From the NCBI GenBank assembly GCA_033557675.1, contig JAWQRM010000465.1:1-22462 (forward strand): a DNA stretch of 22,462 nt. The letters run 5' to 3'. The notes beneath the pieces were generated by a model. It made no database searches. It saw only the letters and a program-made list of their open reading frames with translations, and had not been told where the DNA came from. Shown piece by piece: positions 1 to 8,050 of this stretch. A program made the position numbers and the translations under genes. The first letter of the stretch is position 1. Each line of letters opens with the position of its first letter. This DNA comes from Coptodactyla brooksi (taxonomy: Eukaryota > Arthropoda > Insecta > Coleoptera > Scarabaeidae).

Positions 1-359
1 CGCTGGACGGGTGGCGGTTGTAAAGGGGAGGGCAAGGGGCTCTGTATCCTTAGGCTAGATAACGCGGGGACGGGAAACGCTGTATGGGGAGAATTTGTGT
101 AAGCGAGTAGTGGGGATAAGGTAAGGAAACACTTAATTGGTCTCCTATTAGTTGCGAAAAACCAATTAAGAATCAATTAAGCGGCGCCTTTTAGTATATA
201 TAGCGTCTTAGGTTAGCTAGTAGTTAGTCTTTCATCGCTCCTGATGATGCTAACTTGGTTAGCGAAACCTGCGTCGATCATCCTCTCTACAAGTTTTGGC
301 GTAGTGGTGACTTCGTTTTAGTTGGTTCCAAAGCCAAAGGTTCCAAACCCTCAACTTTA
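1..359 (+). repeat. Penelope-like terminal repeat (pLTR), copy 1, cut by the window start
   Basis: This stretch recurs inverted at 7717-8050 and direct at 9331-9649, with long near-identical blocks: a GC-rich head, a hairpin with 10-bp arms (132-141 and 161-170), a TATA-like AGTATATATAGCG, a hammerhead-like core, and a tail ending near TTCCAAACCCTCAACTTTAT. The 9331 copy directly follows a Penelope reverse transcriptase/GIY-YIG relic, which identifies the family. Penelope-like elements are known to carry such repeats with hammerhead motifs. Here the repeat is probably the 3' end of a second Penelope copy whose body lies outside the window; that part is inference. Confidence 0.8.
232..285 (+). 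ncRNA. Hammerhead-ribozyme-like motif, pLTR copy 1
   Basis: The core CTGATGA (241-247) is followed by a six-pair stem (GCTAAC/GTTAGC, loop TTG), then GAAA (264-267), a very short stem III and GTC ending at 275, where a hammerhead would self-cleave. One extra T sits between CTGATGA and the stem. Stem I is weak in this copy: only two pairs flank the core. Minimal hammerheads with a tiny stem III are established for Penelope-like elements. Activity is untested, and dimers of the terminal repeat may be needed for folding. Confidence 0.7.
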
Positions 360-839
360 TTATTCCCTCGATAAAAATGGGATACATTTCGAAATGATTT
401 TCAATTCGAATTAAATACAACCATTCTATTTATGAAACTTGCAACTGAAGTGGTAACGCAAGTAAACTCCATAAATGGTTTTACTCTGTTACAATTGTAG
501 ATATATACCATATTTTTGGACAATAATAAATTCGGAATGTTAAAAGGGAGAATATTATATTAAAAACATTACATAAGCAGTAATGTTTTTAATATAATAA
601 TACTAAAGTTGTGAGTTAGTGGCTCAATTATTCGTTGGTGGACACTAGAGTCAACAGGATCTACCTGATAAACAATGGTCGTAAATTCCATTATTAAATG
701 TTTACTGTCCCCATTCATTAGGACAATGCGGCGTTTAAGATTACCAATGCTGAGTATCCCGAAAACTGAGGGAATATTCTGTGACCGTACGGAAGTGATT
801 CGATAATACGCTCAATCAATTAATGCATTTACAAGTTCT
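360..839. other. No gene seen; AT-rich spacer
   Basis: I find no coding signal or RNA gene here. It holds a weak inverted repeat around 418-480 (AACCATT arms) and the perfect hairpin listed separately. Confidence 0.5.
553..599. repeat. Perfect 20-bp inverted repeat, 7-nt loop
   Basis: Arms 553-572 and 580-599 are exact reverse complements around the loop ATAAGCA. They are AT-rich but include the block CATTAC/GTAATG, so this is unlikely to be chance base composition. It may be a tiny inverted-repeat element or a replication-generated palindrome. No target duplication was found. Confidence 0.75.
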
Positions 840-1295
840 CCGTGGAAATTATAACGGAATGCTAGGCTCGCCGAGGACGGAACTAGATCGGGGTAGGACG
901 CCAACTTGGTCACTGGATGGGGTAACTTTCAAAACAATAAGATGTGTATCTAGCCGGAGGGGGCAGTTGCATTGGTATGCTTGGTGAGCGACGACAAGCA
1001 GAGCGAATCGGTGACCGGGAACGGCCAATTTAATACCGCAACTTGGTCTTCTTGTTTTGCCGTTGCGCCGTGCCACCCACTTAAAACCCTTCAGAAGTGC
1101 CCGGGTAGTTCAAACAGCTACGAGAGAGAAGCAGTTTCGAACCCAACCGGTAATGTCGGCACGCTTACTACCGAACCGCACACAGAAGATATCCCGGTGT
1201 TTAACACAGACGAACATCGACCGAGCTGGTACCTTTCGGCGAGTTATTCCAACTGATTATGCATCCACCACACGGACCTCGATGTTAGAATAATT
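840..1295. other. Unrecognised GC-rich island with overlapping open frames
   Basis: Base composition rises sharply against the flanks, and three frames stay open: a plus frame of about 94 codons ending at 1256, a second plus frame of about 78 codons ending at 1293, and a minus frame of about 75 codons starting near 1076. I recognise no domain in any of them. Open frames in both directions are expected where AT-rich stop codons are rare, so coding is not demonstrated. It could be a single-copy host exon, a conserved regulatory element, or the 5' part of an unfamiliar retroelement. Confidence 0.35.
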
Positions 1296-1425
1296 CGATT
1301 AAATGTAGACTACTCTGAGTTTTTGAATGATATGGGAAATTAAGTACGATGCAAGAAAAAAGGATTTGAAGTTTTTTCCTCTCCAAATCTCATAATACGA
1401 TCTTATTCGTGCATGTATCTTATAT

Positions 1426-1507
1426 ACACTGGTAGGCAAAACTTAAAGCTCTATTTGTTAGGTACTTAAACTACGTGCAGTTCTTCAATTTTGCACACCA
1501 GTGTGCA
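1426..1507. repeat. Short inverted repeat (16-bp arms, 14 matching)
   Basis: ACACTGGTAGGCAAAA (1426-1441) faces TTTTGCACACCAGTGT (1489-1504). The right arm is itself part of a tight palindrome, TGCACAC-CA-GTGTGCA. It may be a very small inverted-repeat element. Confidence 0.5.
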
Positions 1508-2218
1508 TTTTTGAATCAATTGTCAATTTAAAATTTTAAAATTTATGGTCTTATGCCTAAGCAAAGAAAAACTGAGAATTAAATTATATAGCTTAGAACA
1601 AATGTGAAAAGCTACAATGCGTTAGGGAAGTTTTCAAGTAGTATATTCTCTCACCATTTATTCGGCCTTTATTTATTATTTCTACATTCTTCTGTGTGTG
1701 AATACAATTTTCATAGTAAAATATCGCCTCAACATCATATTTCACTGCTATCTTAATTCATGGCTTCAAATAAAAACCAGACGATTCTGTAAATATAGTA
1801 AGTGACAGTTTCCCTTCCGATTTGCACTGAAGGAGAGAAAAATGTGCGCGTGTATACAGAGAAACGCCTCAGCAGTTTACACGATTTTACATAATATTCA
1901 TAAGTAGGGAAGGGGCACTATTTCACATTCACCACGTACGTGTGACACGTGGCGTGTTTCATTTCAAGCTATCAGGATTCATTCAATTTCTTTTTCAAAT
2001 TCCTACCACACGTTTTCACAAACACTTTGTTAACCTTCGTAGGACGGGCGTTTGCAAAAAAGACGGGCCGCGGTCCAGGTGTACCCCATGCGGTGCATCG
2101 CCTAAATTCTACGTTATCCATCTAAAAAAATAGCCGTATTTTTGTTTTTAATGTAATACACGTATTAGTTAAAACTAATGACAAATAACAGCTACATTTA
2201 AATTTCATACAAATAATA
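1508..2218. other. No gene seen; flank of the piggyBac relic
   Basis: No frame here resembles a known protein. The right part probably belongs to the piggyBac element's 3' non-coding end. A TTAA at 2029-2032 followed by CCTTCGTAGGACGGGCG could be its outer terminus, but I found no matching end on the other side, so the boundary is unproven. Confidence 0.4.
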
Positions 2219-3862
2219 ACTAGTAACAGTTTTTACAAACTGTTTCCGATTTGGAGTGTGCTAAGCATACGAATTTGTTACAGTTGAAATATGTTTTTCT
2301 GGATTTTCTGTTTTTCCCCTTTGATACATGTAGCAGCGCACCTGGTGTTATTTGGTTGATCAATTCTGTATTCTATGGGCTTCTGTAGTTCGGGAAAAAC
2401 ATTTGTCATGTGAGGTTTTTTACTGACTTCTTCTTAGGTTCTTTGCCTAATGTTAAAATAAACAGTTTACGTTTATCTAAGCTGTTCTTGTTCAATCAGG
2501 ATTTTTTAACAACCATAATTTATAAAAATGTATACACACTATATCTATCAGATGAGAAAATATTGCCATCGGCCACTGATTTGTTTTTCTTTGCACAGAA
2601 TATTCTTTGGCTAATTTATCTGTAGTATCGACAGCCCCTTTCGTTGCATTATAATGTAGAATAATATCCAGTTTGTAAGGTTGATCTTCACCAGTCACTT
2701 TATCATCAGTATAAATGTTTTGTTTTTCCAAAGGGTTCCATACAGAGTAATATTTTTCTCCCATAATTTCTCGGCAAGCTCTAAACTCGTAAAAAAATTG
2801 TCGGTCGTTATACCAAATCCGCCTCCTAAATGCTCCACTATGTCTAGGATCACTCTTTGGCCTTGACCTTTTTCTGGTTGGTTGCCCTGTTTCTCTAAAA
2901 ACAAATAGAGACATAAGTTAAGTATATTGTTTTTTCTATTTACCGATCCGAAAAACTTACCCAAATAAACTTGCATATTTACAATGTAAGAAGTATTGCA
3001 GTCTACAAGAGCCCATATTTTTATACCATACTTATCAGATTTGCTATTCACATAAACTCGGAACAGAGTGTTACCCCTAAATGGTATAAATAGCTTATCT
3101 AAACACAAGTGGTTACCTGGATTGAGAGATGTTTTACAATTGGAAACGAAAATGTGAAACATATCTTTTATTGGAGCTAACTTATCTGTAGCTTTTCGTT
3201 CCTGCCTAGTTTCATAGTTGTCAAAGCGCAGGAATGAAGTAATTTTCTCTTGACATTGTAGCATGTATTATAGGGCGACAGTAAGAAATATGTTGATACC
3301 AAAGTATATCGACAGCCTCTTGAGAAATGTGAAGAGCGCCAAGTATAAGCAGTAGTTCGACATAACCTTCGACCTGTGTAGAATCAACAGGTAAATAGGT
3401 TTTAGTTCTATCTGGATTTTCATTATTCCATTTATTATAAAATGCTTATGCTTTTCTGTTTGTTTCGGTTGCAATTGCGTTCAGAACATAAGGAGAAAAG
3501 AAAAGCACCACTCATATTTGAAATATCAGCACTGTAGTCTGAAAATCCTAAGGCATCGCTCCGAATATTGGCTTTTAAACGCCTAACCTTCGTATTTTGT
3601 GAAACTTATGACCATTCTGTTCCATCTTTGGCTACATACTTTGGAAAACCTTCGATAGTAGTAATTGTTGGTTCCGTTTCTTCCACGGTTTCTTCTGTGT
3701 ATTGGTCAGGAAATATTACGTCGCTTTCTTGGTCCTCTTCTGTCAAGACATGCTCATCCTCCGAATCACTCGCTATTTCCTCATTGACAACACTATCAAA
3801 CTCGTTATCATCACTTTCAATCATACGGTACAACTCTTCATCAGTAACCGAATTTCTATTTC
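2219..3862 (-). pseudogene. piggyBac-type transposase relic (DDE_Tnp_1_7), nearly full length
   Basis: Reading on the minus strand, an acidic N-terminal segment (TDEELYRMIESDDNEFDS, then KDGTEW) is followed by the piggyBac catalytic core. LDKLFIPFRG carries the first Asp, YGIKIWALVDCNTSYIVNMQVY follows in several blocks, TDNFFTSLELAEKL carries the second Asp, and AVDTTDKLAKEYSVQRKTNQWP carries the third in the usual VDxxD context. A cysteine/histidine-rich tail (RCAATC, then CNKFVCLAHS and VCKNCY) matches the C-terminal zinc-binding region of the family. The length of about 530 codons is near normal. The copy is dead: TAA follows EWS at about 3606, a frame change lies near 3245, another near 2695-2750, and TGA/TAA interrupt the tail. 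No ATG is visible upstream of the N-terminal block, so the start is uncertain. Established family role: cut-and-paste transposition at TTAA sites. Confidence 0.9.
2895..2960 (-). other. Candidate 66-nt intron inside the piggyBac transposase
   Basis: On the coding strand the segment starts GTAAGT and ends TTTGTTTTTAG, both strong splice signals. Its translation is 22 residues that interrupt an otherwise conserved join, turning QVY-L-EKQGNQPEKGQG into a longer unfamiliar loop. Its length is a multiple of three and it has no stop, so it reads through silently. Insect introns of 60-80 nt are common. Splicing itself is not shown. Confidence 0.6.
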
Positions 3863-4138
3863 GAAATAAAAAGGTACTCAGGATGTAAACAGCGAACCTG
3901 GGTTTGAAAAAACCCCCGCGATAAAAACAATAAAAACTATTAAGCTATTAATAAGATATTAAATGTTCTATTAATAAAAGGTATAATATGAAGGTGGATG
4001 GGAGATCAACACTTGGATTGTTGGATTTGTAAAGATATAGCGAAACATTTTGTCTTAAATGTGGGGTATTAATAGATGCCGGTCCATTCTAAATTTATTA
4101 CATAAGCTATTGTTTACTTATTTAGTAGATTACAATAA
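3863..4138. other. No gene seen; AT-rich spacer
   Basis: This separates the piggyBac relic from the first mariner block. It presumably contains the 5' end of one and the left end of the other, but I could not identify either terminal repeat. Repeated TATTAAT words are the only pattern. Confidence 0.4.
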
Positions 4139-4642
4139 AAATATTGTTTCCATTTGAACAAAAAACGCAGCTAAAGGTCATCGACTGCTGTGTGAAGCTT
4201 ACTGAAACTATGCTCCATCAATTTGAACTTCTGAATACTGGTTTAAATGGTTCAAAAGTGCTGGAGGATAGGAAGGCCAGAAACTTGAAGGGAACCAGAA
4301 ACGTTTGTGAGAATTGTAGGTATTATTGAATAAAAACTCCTGTCAAATGCAACAAATACTTGTAGAAACAGAAGTAACTCAACAGGTCATTTCATTACGC
4401 CTCAAAGCCATAGAGAGTCGTGGAAAAACATTTTTGCACGAATAGCTGCCCCAACGACACAAAAGGAACGGTTTCTGTATAGTATTGCCACTGGCGATGA
4501 ACACTGGATACACTGTGATACTCCCAAGCGTAAAGAATGGTGGGTAGGCCCAGCCATGCATCAACATTGACAGCAAAGCTGAATGTTCCAAGCTCATGCT
4601 TTATATTTGATAGCATTGCCTAGGTGATTGTTATTATGACCT
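4139..4642 (+). pseudogene. mariner transposase, N-terminal and central part (split by a LINE insertion)
   Basis: Joining frames gives a mariner order. The N-terminal DNA-binding part reads KNAAKGHRLLCEAY then EYWFKWFKS. VTQQVISLRLKAIESRGK follows (second helix-turn-helix). The catalytic start is ERFLYSIATGDEHWIHCDTPKRK, where the Asp of GDE is the first of the mariner D,D34D triad. SKLMLYI and the ending YYDL then run straight into the segment resuming at 5958. Several in-frame stops and at least three frame changes make it non-functional. The break is explained by the insertion at 4643-5957, whose 10-bp target duplication falls exactly at the join. Established role: cut-and-paste transposition at TA sites. 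Confidence 0.85.
4633..4642. repeat. Target-site duplication, left copy (ATTATGACCT)
   Basis: The same ten bases occur at 5958-5967, immediately after the A tail of the LINE insert. In the mariner they encode the expected YYD/L join, so the element landed inside the mariner. Confidence 0.9.
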
Positions 4643-5307
4643 GCTATGTCGCGTCGTGAACGTCGAGAGGTGAACGTCGACGTCAACCGTTCTGGTGCTC
4701 ATATTCGAAGAGGACGGTGTCCTACCGTGATTCTTACCTGAAAAACGGAGGAATGCAGGAGTGGTGAAGGTGTACAAATGGATTCACGCCCGTCTATAGT
4801 GAGCATCAGTGATGTAAGTTGAAATAGATTCCCTTCGTTGTAATTTTTGACAATTAACGAAAAGGCAATGACAAGTAACCTTTCGACACGTCGCGGCTCC
4901 GGTCTCCTTAAAGAATCATATTAAGGTTCTTTGAGGAGATTGAATTGGCATCTGGGCTAGGTTGGACTAGTCTGGCCCAGGTGTCACCACCATGTAGCGG
5001 CCTCTGGCCAGTATTGCGGTAGGGTCACGAGGACTAGCGGATACGTTGACACTGCCCGAAAGGGATGTGCGGCATGATGCGTAAAGCGCAGTTCTCGTGG
5101 AAACTCCCGACGTCAATGCGTCGCCCCCACGGAAGTATCAAGATGTCGATGAAGGAAGCAGGTGAACGGCAAGGGTGGATGTTTCATTCCCGCCCTTATA
5201 GCCAAAAGCTCTTGCAACAATGGGGGTAGTTACGAGGGTGATCACGCCCTACTTCCTGAGACACCGCGTTCGGATACGGCCTGGCACTTTGGAGTATTAG
5301 AACATAT

Positions 5308-5852
5308 ATGGAGAGAAACACCCTTAAACTAAATAAAAGCAACAACGAACACAACGAAACAAACATCATTGCTCAAAGCCGAAACACCGAAGAACCTCAG
5401 CCCGAACAGAGAATACCACAGGATGAAGAGAGGGAGAAATCGCTGCAATAAGGGCGGCAGTACTGAGACAACGCACTGTCAGTAATGACATAAAGCAAGC
5501 GCTCCCTAAACTGGAAGAGATCGTTGACAGTCTCGAATTTATTAATCAAACTCGAGTGAAGCCCAATGAGGAAGCGATGATCTCCGCACGAGTTTCTCAG
5601 CGACCACGGACTAACTCTGTGCCGGATGTTGGCACCAGTAAGAGAAGAGTCAAAAGTCCACAGCAGTCCTCACAAGATGGTCTCAAAAGATCGAGGCAAG
5701 AAGAGTCGAAGACTGAGATCGAGTGGACTGAGGTCGTCAATAAGAAGAAGAAGAAGAGGGAGAAACAGGCGAAGAAGGAGTCCACATCGCCGAAACAGAA
5801 GAATACGAGCAAACCGGAGAAAAGGTGGAGAGCAAGGACAAAGTGGAAATGA
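5308..5852 (+). pseudogene. LINE ORF1 (gag-like), truncated and frameshifted
   Basis: The ATG at 5308 opens a frame (MERNTLKLNKSNNEHNE) that hits TAA at 5449. Shifting by one base near 5440 continues it with AAIRAAVLRQRTVSNDIKQ, an acidic/helical stretch (LPKLEEIVDSLEFINQT), a Ser/Arg-rich part, then EWTEVVNKKKKKREKQ and a Lys-rich tail to TGA at 5850. ORF1 proteins of R1-clade LINEs bind RNA and carry such basic regions before a conserved core and CCHC zinc knuckles. Both the core and the knuckles are absent here. The total of about 180 codons is well short of a full ORF1, fitting an internal deletion that begins at the end of this basic region. Confidence 0.7.
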
Positions 5853-5857
5853 GTTTA

Positions 5858-5957
5858 GTCGGTATGGCCTATTCAGGATGAATTAGGCGAGTCCGACATT
5901 CCAGGGACAGGGCCCTGGGTGGTGCGTAAAAAGCATTCTCAGACCATCCCAAAAAAA
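5858..5957 (+). promoter_or_regulatory. LINE 3' end: two stem-loops and short A tail
   Basis: GTCGG (5858) pairs with CCGAC (5893), and inside it GCCTATTCA pairs with TGAATTAGGC. A second stem, CCAGGG/CCCTGG, follows at about 5901-5918. The element then ends GGTGGTGCG...CATCCC plus eight A's. Such 3' stems are the usual recognition point for a non-LTR reverse transcriptase, which fits mobilisation in trans. Confidence 0.6.
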
Positions 5958-5967
5958 ATTATGACCT
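5958..5967. repeat. Target-site duplication, right copy (ATTATGACCT)
   Basis: Exact match to 4633-4642. The mariner reading frame resumes here as YDLEPNETL. Confidence 0.9.
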
Positions 5968-6306
5968 AGAACCTAACGAAACTCTCATAAGAAATCACTA
6001 CCGGCTACAATTGATGCGTTTGAGCCTAGCATTGAAGAAAAACTGGCCGCAATTCGAACAGAAATCCCATAAAGTGATTTTGCAGCACGACAATACTCGG
6101 CCACAAGTTGTTAAATCGTCAAAATCTATCTGGAAACCCTGAAATGGGATGTCCTACCCCACCAACCGTATTTGCCGGACATTCTTCCTATTACCACTTG
6201 TATCGATCACTGATTCATGGCCTGGCTGAGCAGCACTGTCATTCTTATGAAGATACCAGAAAATTGATCGATTCGTGGATAGCGTAAAAAGATGAGTTGT
6301 TGTGAG
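5958..6306 (+). pseudogene. mariner transposase, C-terminal part (continuation of the 4139-4642 relic)
   Basis: YDLEPNETLIRNHYRLQLMRL and then KVILQHDNTRPQ match the centre of mariner, with HDN carrying the second catalytic Asp. After a one-base frame change come IYLETLKWDVLPHQPYLPD and, after another, IHGLAEQHCHSYEDTRKLID and SWIA-stop-KDELL. The third Asp region, normally followed by YHLFRSM, is scrambled around 6185-6215. Similarity stops at about 6306, two bases before the inverted end of the foldback element, so the last 25 or so codons are missing. Either the foldback inserted here or a deletion created the junction; the mariner end does not clearly resume after 7310. Confidence 0.85.
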
Positions 6307-6507
6307 ATGGCAGTAGGCACATGTCTAACGATACTGTGTTGCAAATTATAGCGTGTTACATTGTTTAGCTGGTTTGTTATTCACCTTTGCGTGAAGGGGC
6401 AATTCTGTCGCGCTGCAATTTTTACGATAGATAGAAAACAAGAATAGCGTGTGTGTGAAATTTTATTTTAACTTACAAAAGACTGCAACTGAAACATTCA
6501 ACAGTTT

Positions 6508-6766
6508 CAACTGTTAAATTGACATTTTAACTGTCAGATTGATGATTCAGCTGCCAAATTGGCCTGTCAACTGTCAAGCTGACGTTTCAACTGTCAAATT
6601 ATCGTTTCAACTGTCAAATTAACGATTCAACTGTCAGACTGATGTTTTGACGATCTGATTGACGTTTCAAATGTCAATTTGGCGTTGCAACTGTCAAATT
6701 GACATTTCAGCTCTTAACCTGACGTTTAGGCTTCCAATTTGCGTTTCAACAGTCAAATTGACGTTT
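6508..6766 (+). repeat. Left array: 13 units of 20 bp
   Basis: The consensus is CAACTGTCAAATTGACGTTT. Phase is kept over 13 units apart from one 19-nt unit, with single-base divergence per unit. Each unit holds the near-palindrome GTCAAATTGAC. Confidence 0.9.
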
Positions 6767-6772
6767 CAACTT

Positions 6773-7192
6773 GAAATATCAATTTAACAGTTGACACGTG
6801 AGTTTAACATTTCAAACGTCAATTTGACAGTTGAAACGAAAATTTGACAGCGAAAACATCAATTTAAGAGTTGGAATGTCAATTTGACAATTGCCACGCC
6901 TATTTGACATTTGAAACGTCAATTGGATCGTCGAAGCGTCAGTTTAATAGGTGAATCGTCAATTTGACAGTTGAAACGTCAATTTGATAGTTGAAACGTC
7001 AGTTTGACAGTTAACACGTCAATTTGACAGCTGAAACGTCAACTTGGCAGTTGGAATGACAATTTGACAGCTGAAATGTCAGTTGAATCGTCGAAACGTC
7101 AGTATGACAGTTGAATCATCACTTTGACAGTTGAAACGTCAATTTGAGAATTGAAATGTCAGCTTGACAATTGAAACGTCAATTTGACATCG
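6773..7192 (-). repeat. Right array: 21 units of 20 bp, reversed
   Basis: The consensus GAAACGTCAATTTGACAGTT is the reverse complement of the left unit. All 21 units are exactly 20 bp. Short swaps such as GAATCGTC or GGATCGTC recur at fixed positions, suggesting unequal exchange among units. Confidence 0.9.
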
Positions 7193-7702
7193 TGAAAATT
7201 GCAGCGCGCCACAATTGCACCTTTGCGCAAACGTGAATAACAAACGAACTAAACAGTGTAACACGCTGTTACTTGTAACACAGTATCGTGATATATGTGC
7301 CTACTGCCACCTATCGGTGCTAGTTTGCAGTATTTTGCGTTTTTGATATACAGAATGAATCCGAGAATTATTTGATCGCACATCGTACATCATAATAGTT
7401 AAAGTGTAATACATACACTTAAAACGGTGACAATTATTGAGCTATATGAAAAAAACCTTGATAACTTTGAACCGTCGTCAAGATTCAGTTAGAACTTGGC
7501 GGTTGAATGCGGGGCCCATCGGAATTTGAAAAAAATATTTCAAAAAATCTTTTTTAAAGAAAAATTTTGCAAAATAAATTTTCTTAAAAATACATTTTTT
7601 TTGTCTGAACGAATGCCGAAGGAGAAAAAAAAATTTGTAATCCCAACAGGCACCTGCTTTCAATAGCTAAGTTTTAACTGAATATCGTGAGCTATATTTT
7701 TC

Positions 7703-7716
7703 ATATAGCTCATTAA
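7703..7716. repeat. Target-site duplication, left copy (ATATAGCTCATTAA)
   Basis: An identical 14-mer lies at 9650-9663, directly after the outer end of the right Penelope terminal repeat. It fixes the Penelope borders at 7717 and 9649. Confidence 0.85.
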
Positions 7717-8050
7717 ATAAAAACGTAGTCAGCACTACGTTATAATTTGTAGAGAGGATTCTCGACGTACGTTTCGCTAAACAAGTTAGCATCATCAAGA
7801 GCGATTAACTAACTGCTAACTCACATAAAATGCTATATATACTAAAAAGGCAACGCTTAATTGATTCTTAATTGGTTTTTCGCAACCAACAGGAGACCAA
7901 TTAAGCGTTTCCTTACCTTACCCCCGCTACCCGTTTACACAATATCCCTCCGTACAGCGTTTCCCGTCCCACATTATCTAGCGTAAGGATACAAAGCCCC
8001 TGGCCCTACCCTTTACAACTGCCAACCCGTCTAGCGTTTCCCCTAAATCA
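7717..8050 (-). repeat. Penelope terminal repeat (pLTR), copy 2, inverted
   Basis: Its reverse complement matches 1-359 and 9331-9649, including the conserved hairpin (arms 7868-7877 and 7896-7905), the TATA-like block and the hammerhead core. It also has a local perfect hairpin AACGTAGT-CAGC-ACTACGTT (7722-7741) in the tail, which the other copies lack. Unlike copies 1 and 3 it lacks the TTCCAAACCCTCAACTTTAT tail. Confidence 0.85.
7755..7805 (-). ncRNA. Hammerhead-ribozyme-like motif, pLTR copy 2
   Basis: On the minus strand: TTGATGA (first core C changed to T), stem GCTAAC/TTTAGC, GAAA, a short loop and GTC at 7764-7766. Stem I is better here: CTC before the core pairs with GAG after the cleavage site. 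The C-to-T change in the core would be expected to impair cleavage. Confidence 0.65.

Larger units (their letters stand above)
4643..5957 (+). mobile_element. R1-type LINE derivative lacking ORF2, inserted in mariner
   Basis: The insert holds a long GC-rich 5' leader (4643-5307), a frameshifted ORF1 (5308-5852), then at once a structured 3' end and eight A's. Flanking 10-bp duplications prove retrotransposon-style insertion. Normal non-LTR copies lose their 5' end; this one keeps the 5' leader and the 3' end but has no reverse transcriptase, so the middle is missing. It may be an internally deleted, SINE-like derivative mobilised by a full-length relative, or a spliced transcript. R1-clade placement rests on the basic ORF1 with a WTEVVNKKKKK-type motif and on the 3' end style; it is a recognition call, not an alignment. 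Confidence 0.75.
6308..7310. mobile_element. Foldback-type element made of 20-bp repeats
   Basis: The two ends, about 118 bp each, are inverted copies (6308-6425 and 7191-7310, about 85% identical by eye) starting TGGCAGTAGGCACAT. Between them lies a 20-bp tandem array that switches orientation near 6770. The whole 1-kb unit can therefore fold into one long hairpin. Drosophila FB elements have the same logic: long inverted repeats made of short tandem units. No transposase and no convincing target duplication were found. Confidence 0.85.

Noticed and set aside
1130..1160. TTTCGAACCCAACC as a tRNA T-arm
   Set aside because: No acceptor, D or anticodon stems can be placed around it.
2029..2050. 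TTAACCTTCGTAGGACGGGCG as the piggyBac outer end
   Set aside because: The TTAA fits, but no inverted partner was found right of 3862, so I did not call the element boundary.
1942..2133. 63-codon open frame as a gene
   Set aside because: No domain, no conserved pattern, and it crosses the probable edge of the piggyBac element.
5556..5886. Two plus-strand frames and one minus-strand frame as separate genes
   Set aside because: Only the frame ending at 5852 has LINE ORF1 character; the others are shadows of its Lys/Arg-rich and Ser-rich codons.
6508..7192. Regular 20-bp repeats as a CRISPR-like array
   Set aside because: The units abut with no spacers, the array flips orientation, and the context is eukaryotic transposon DNA.
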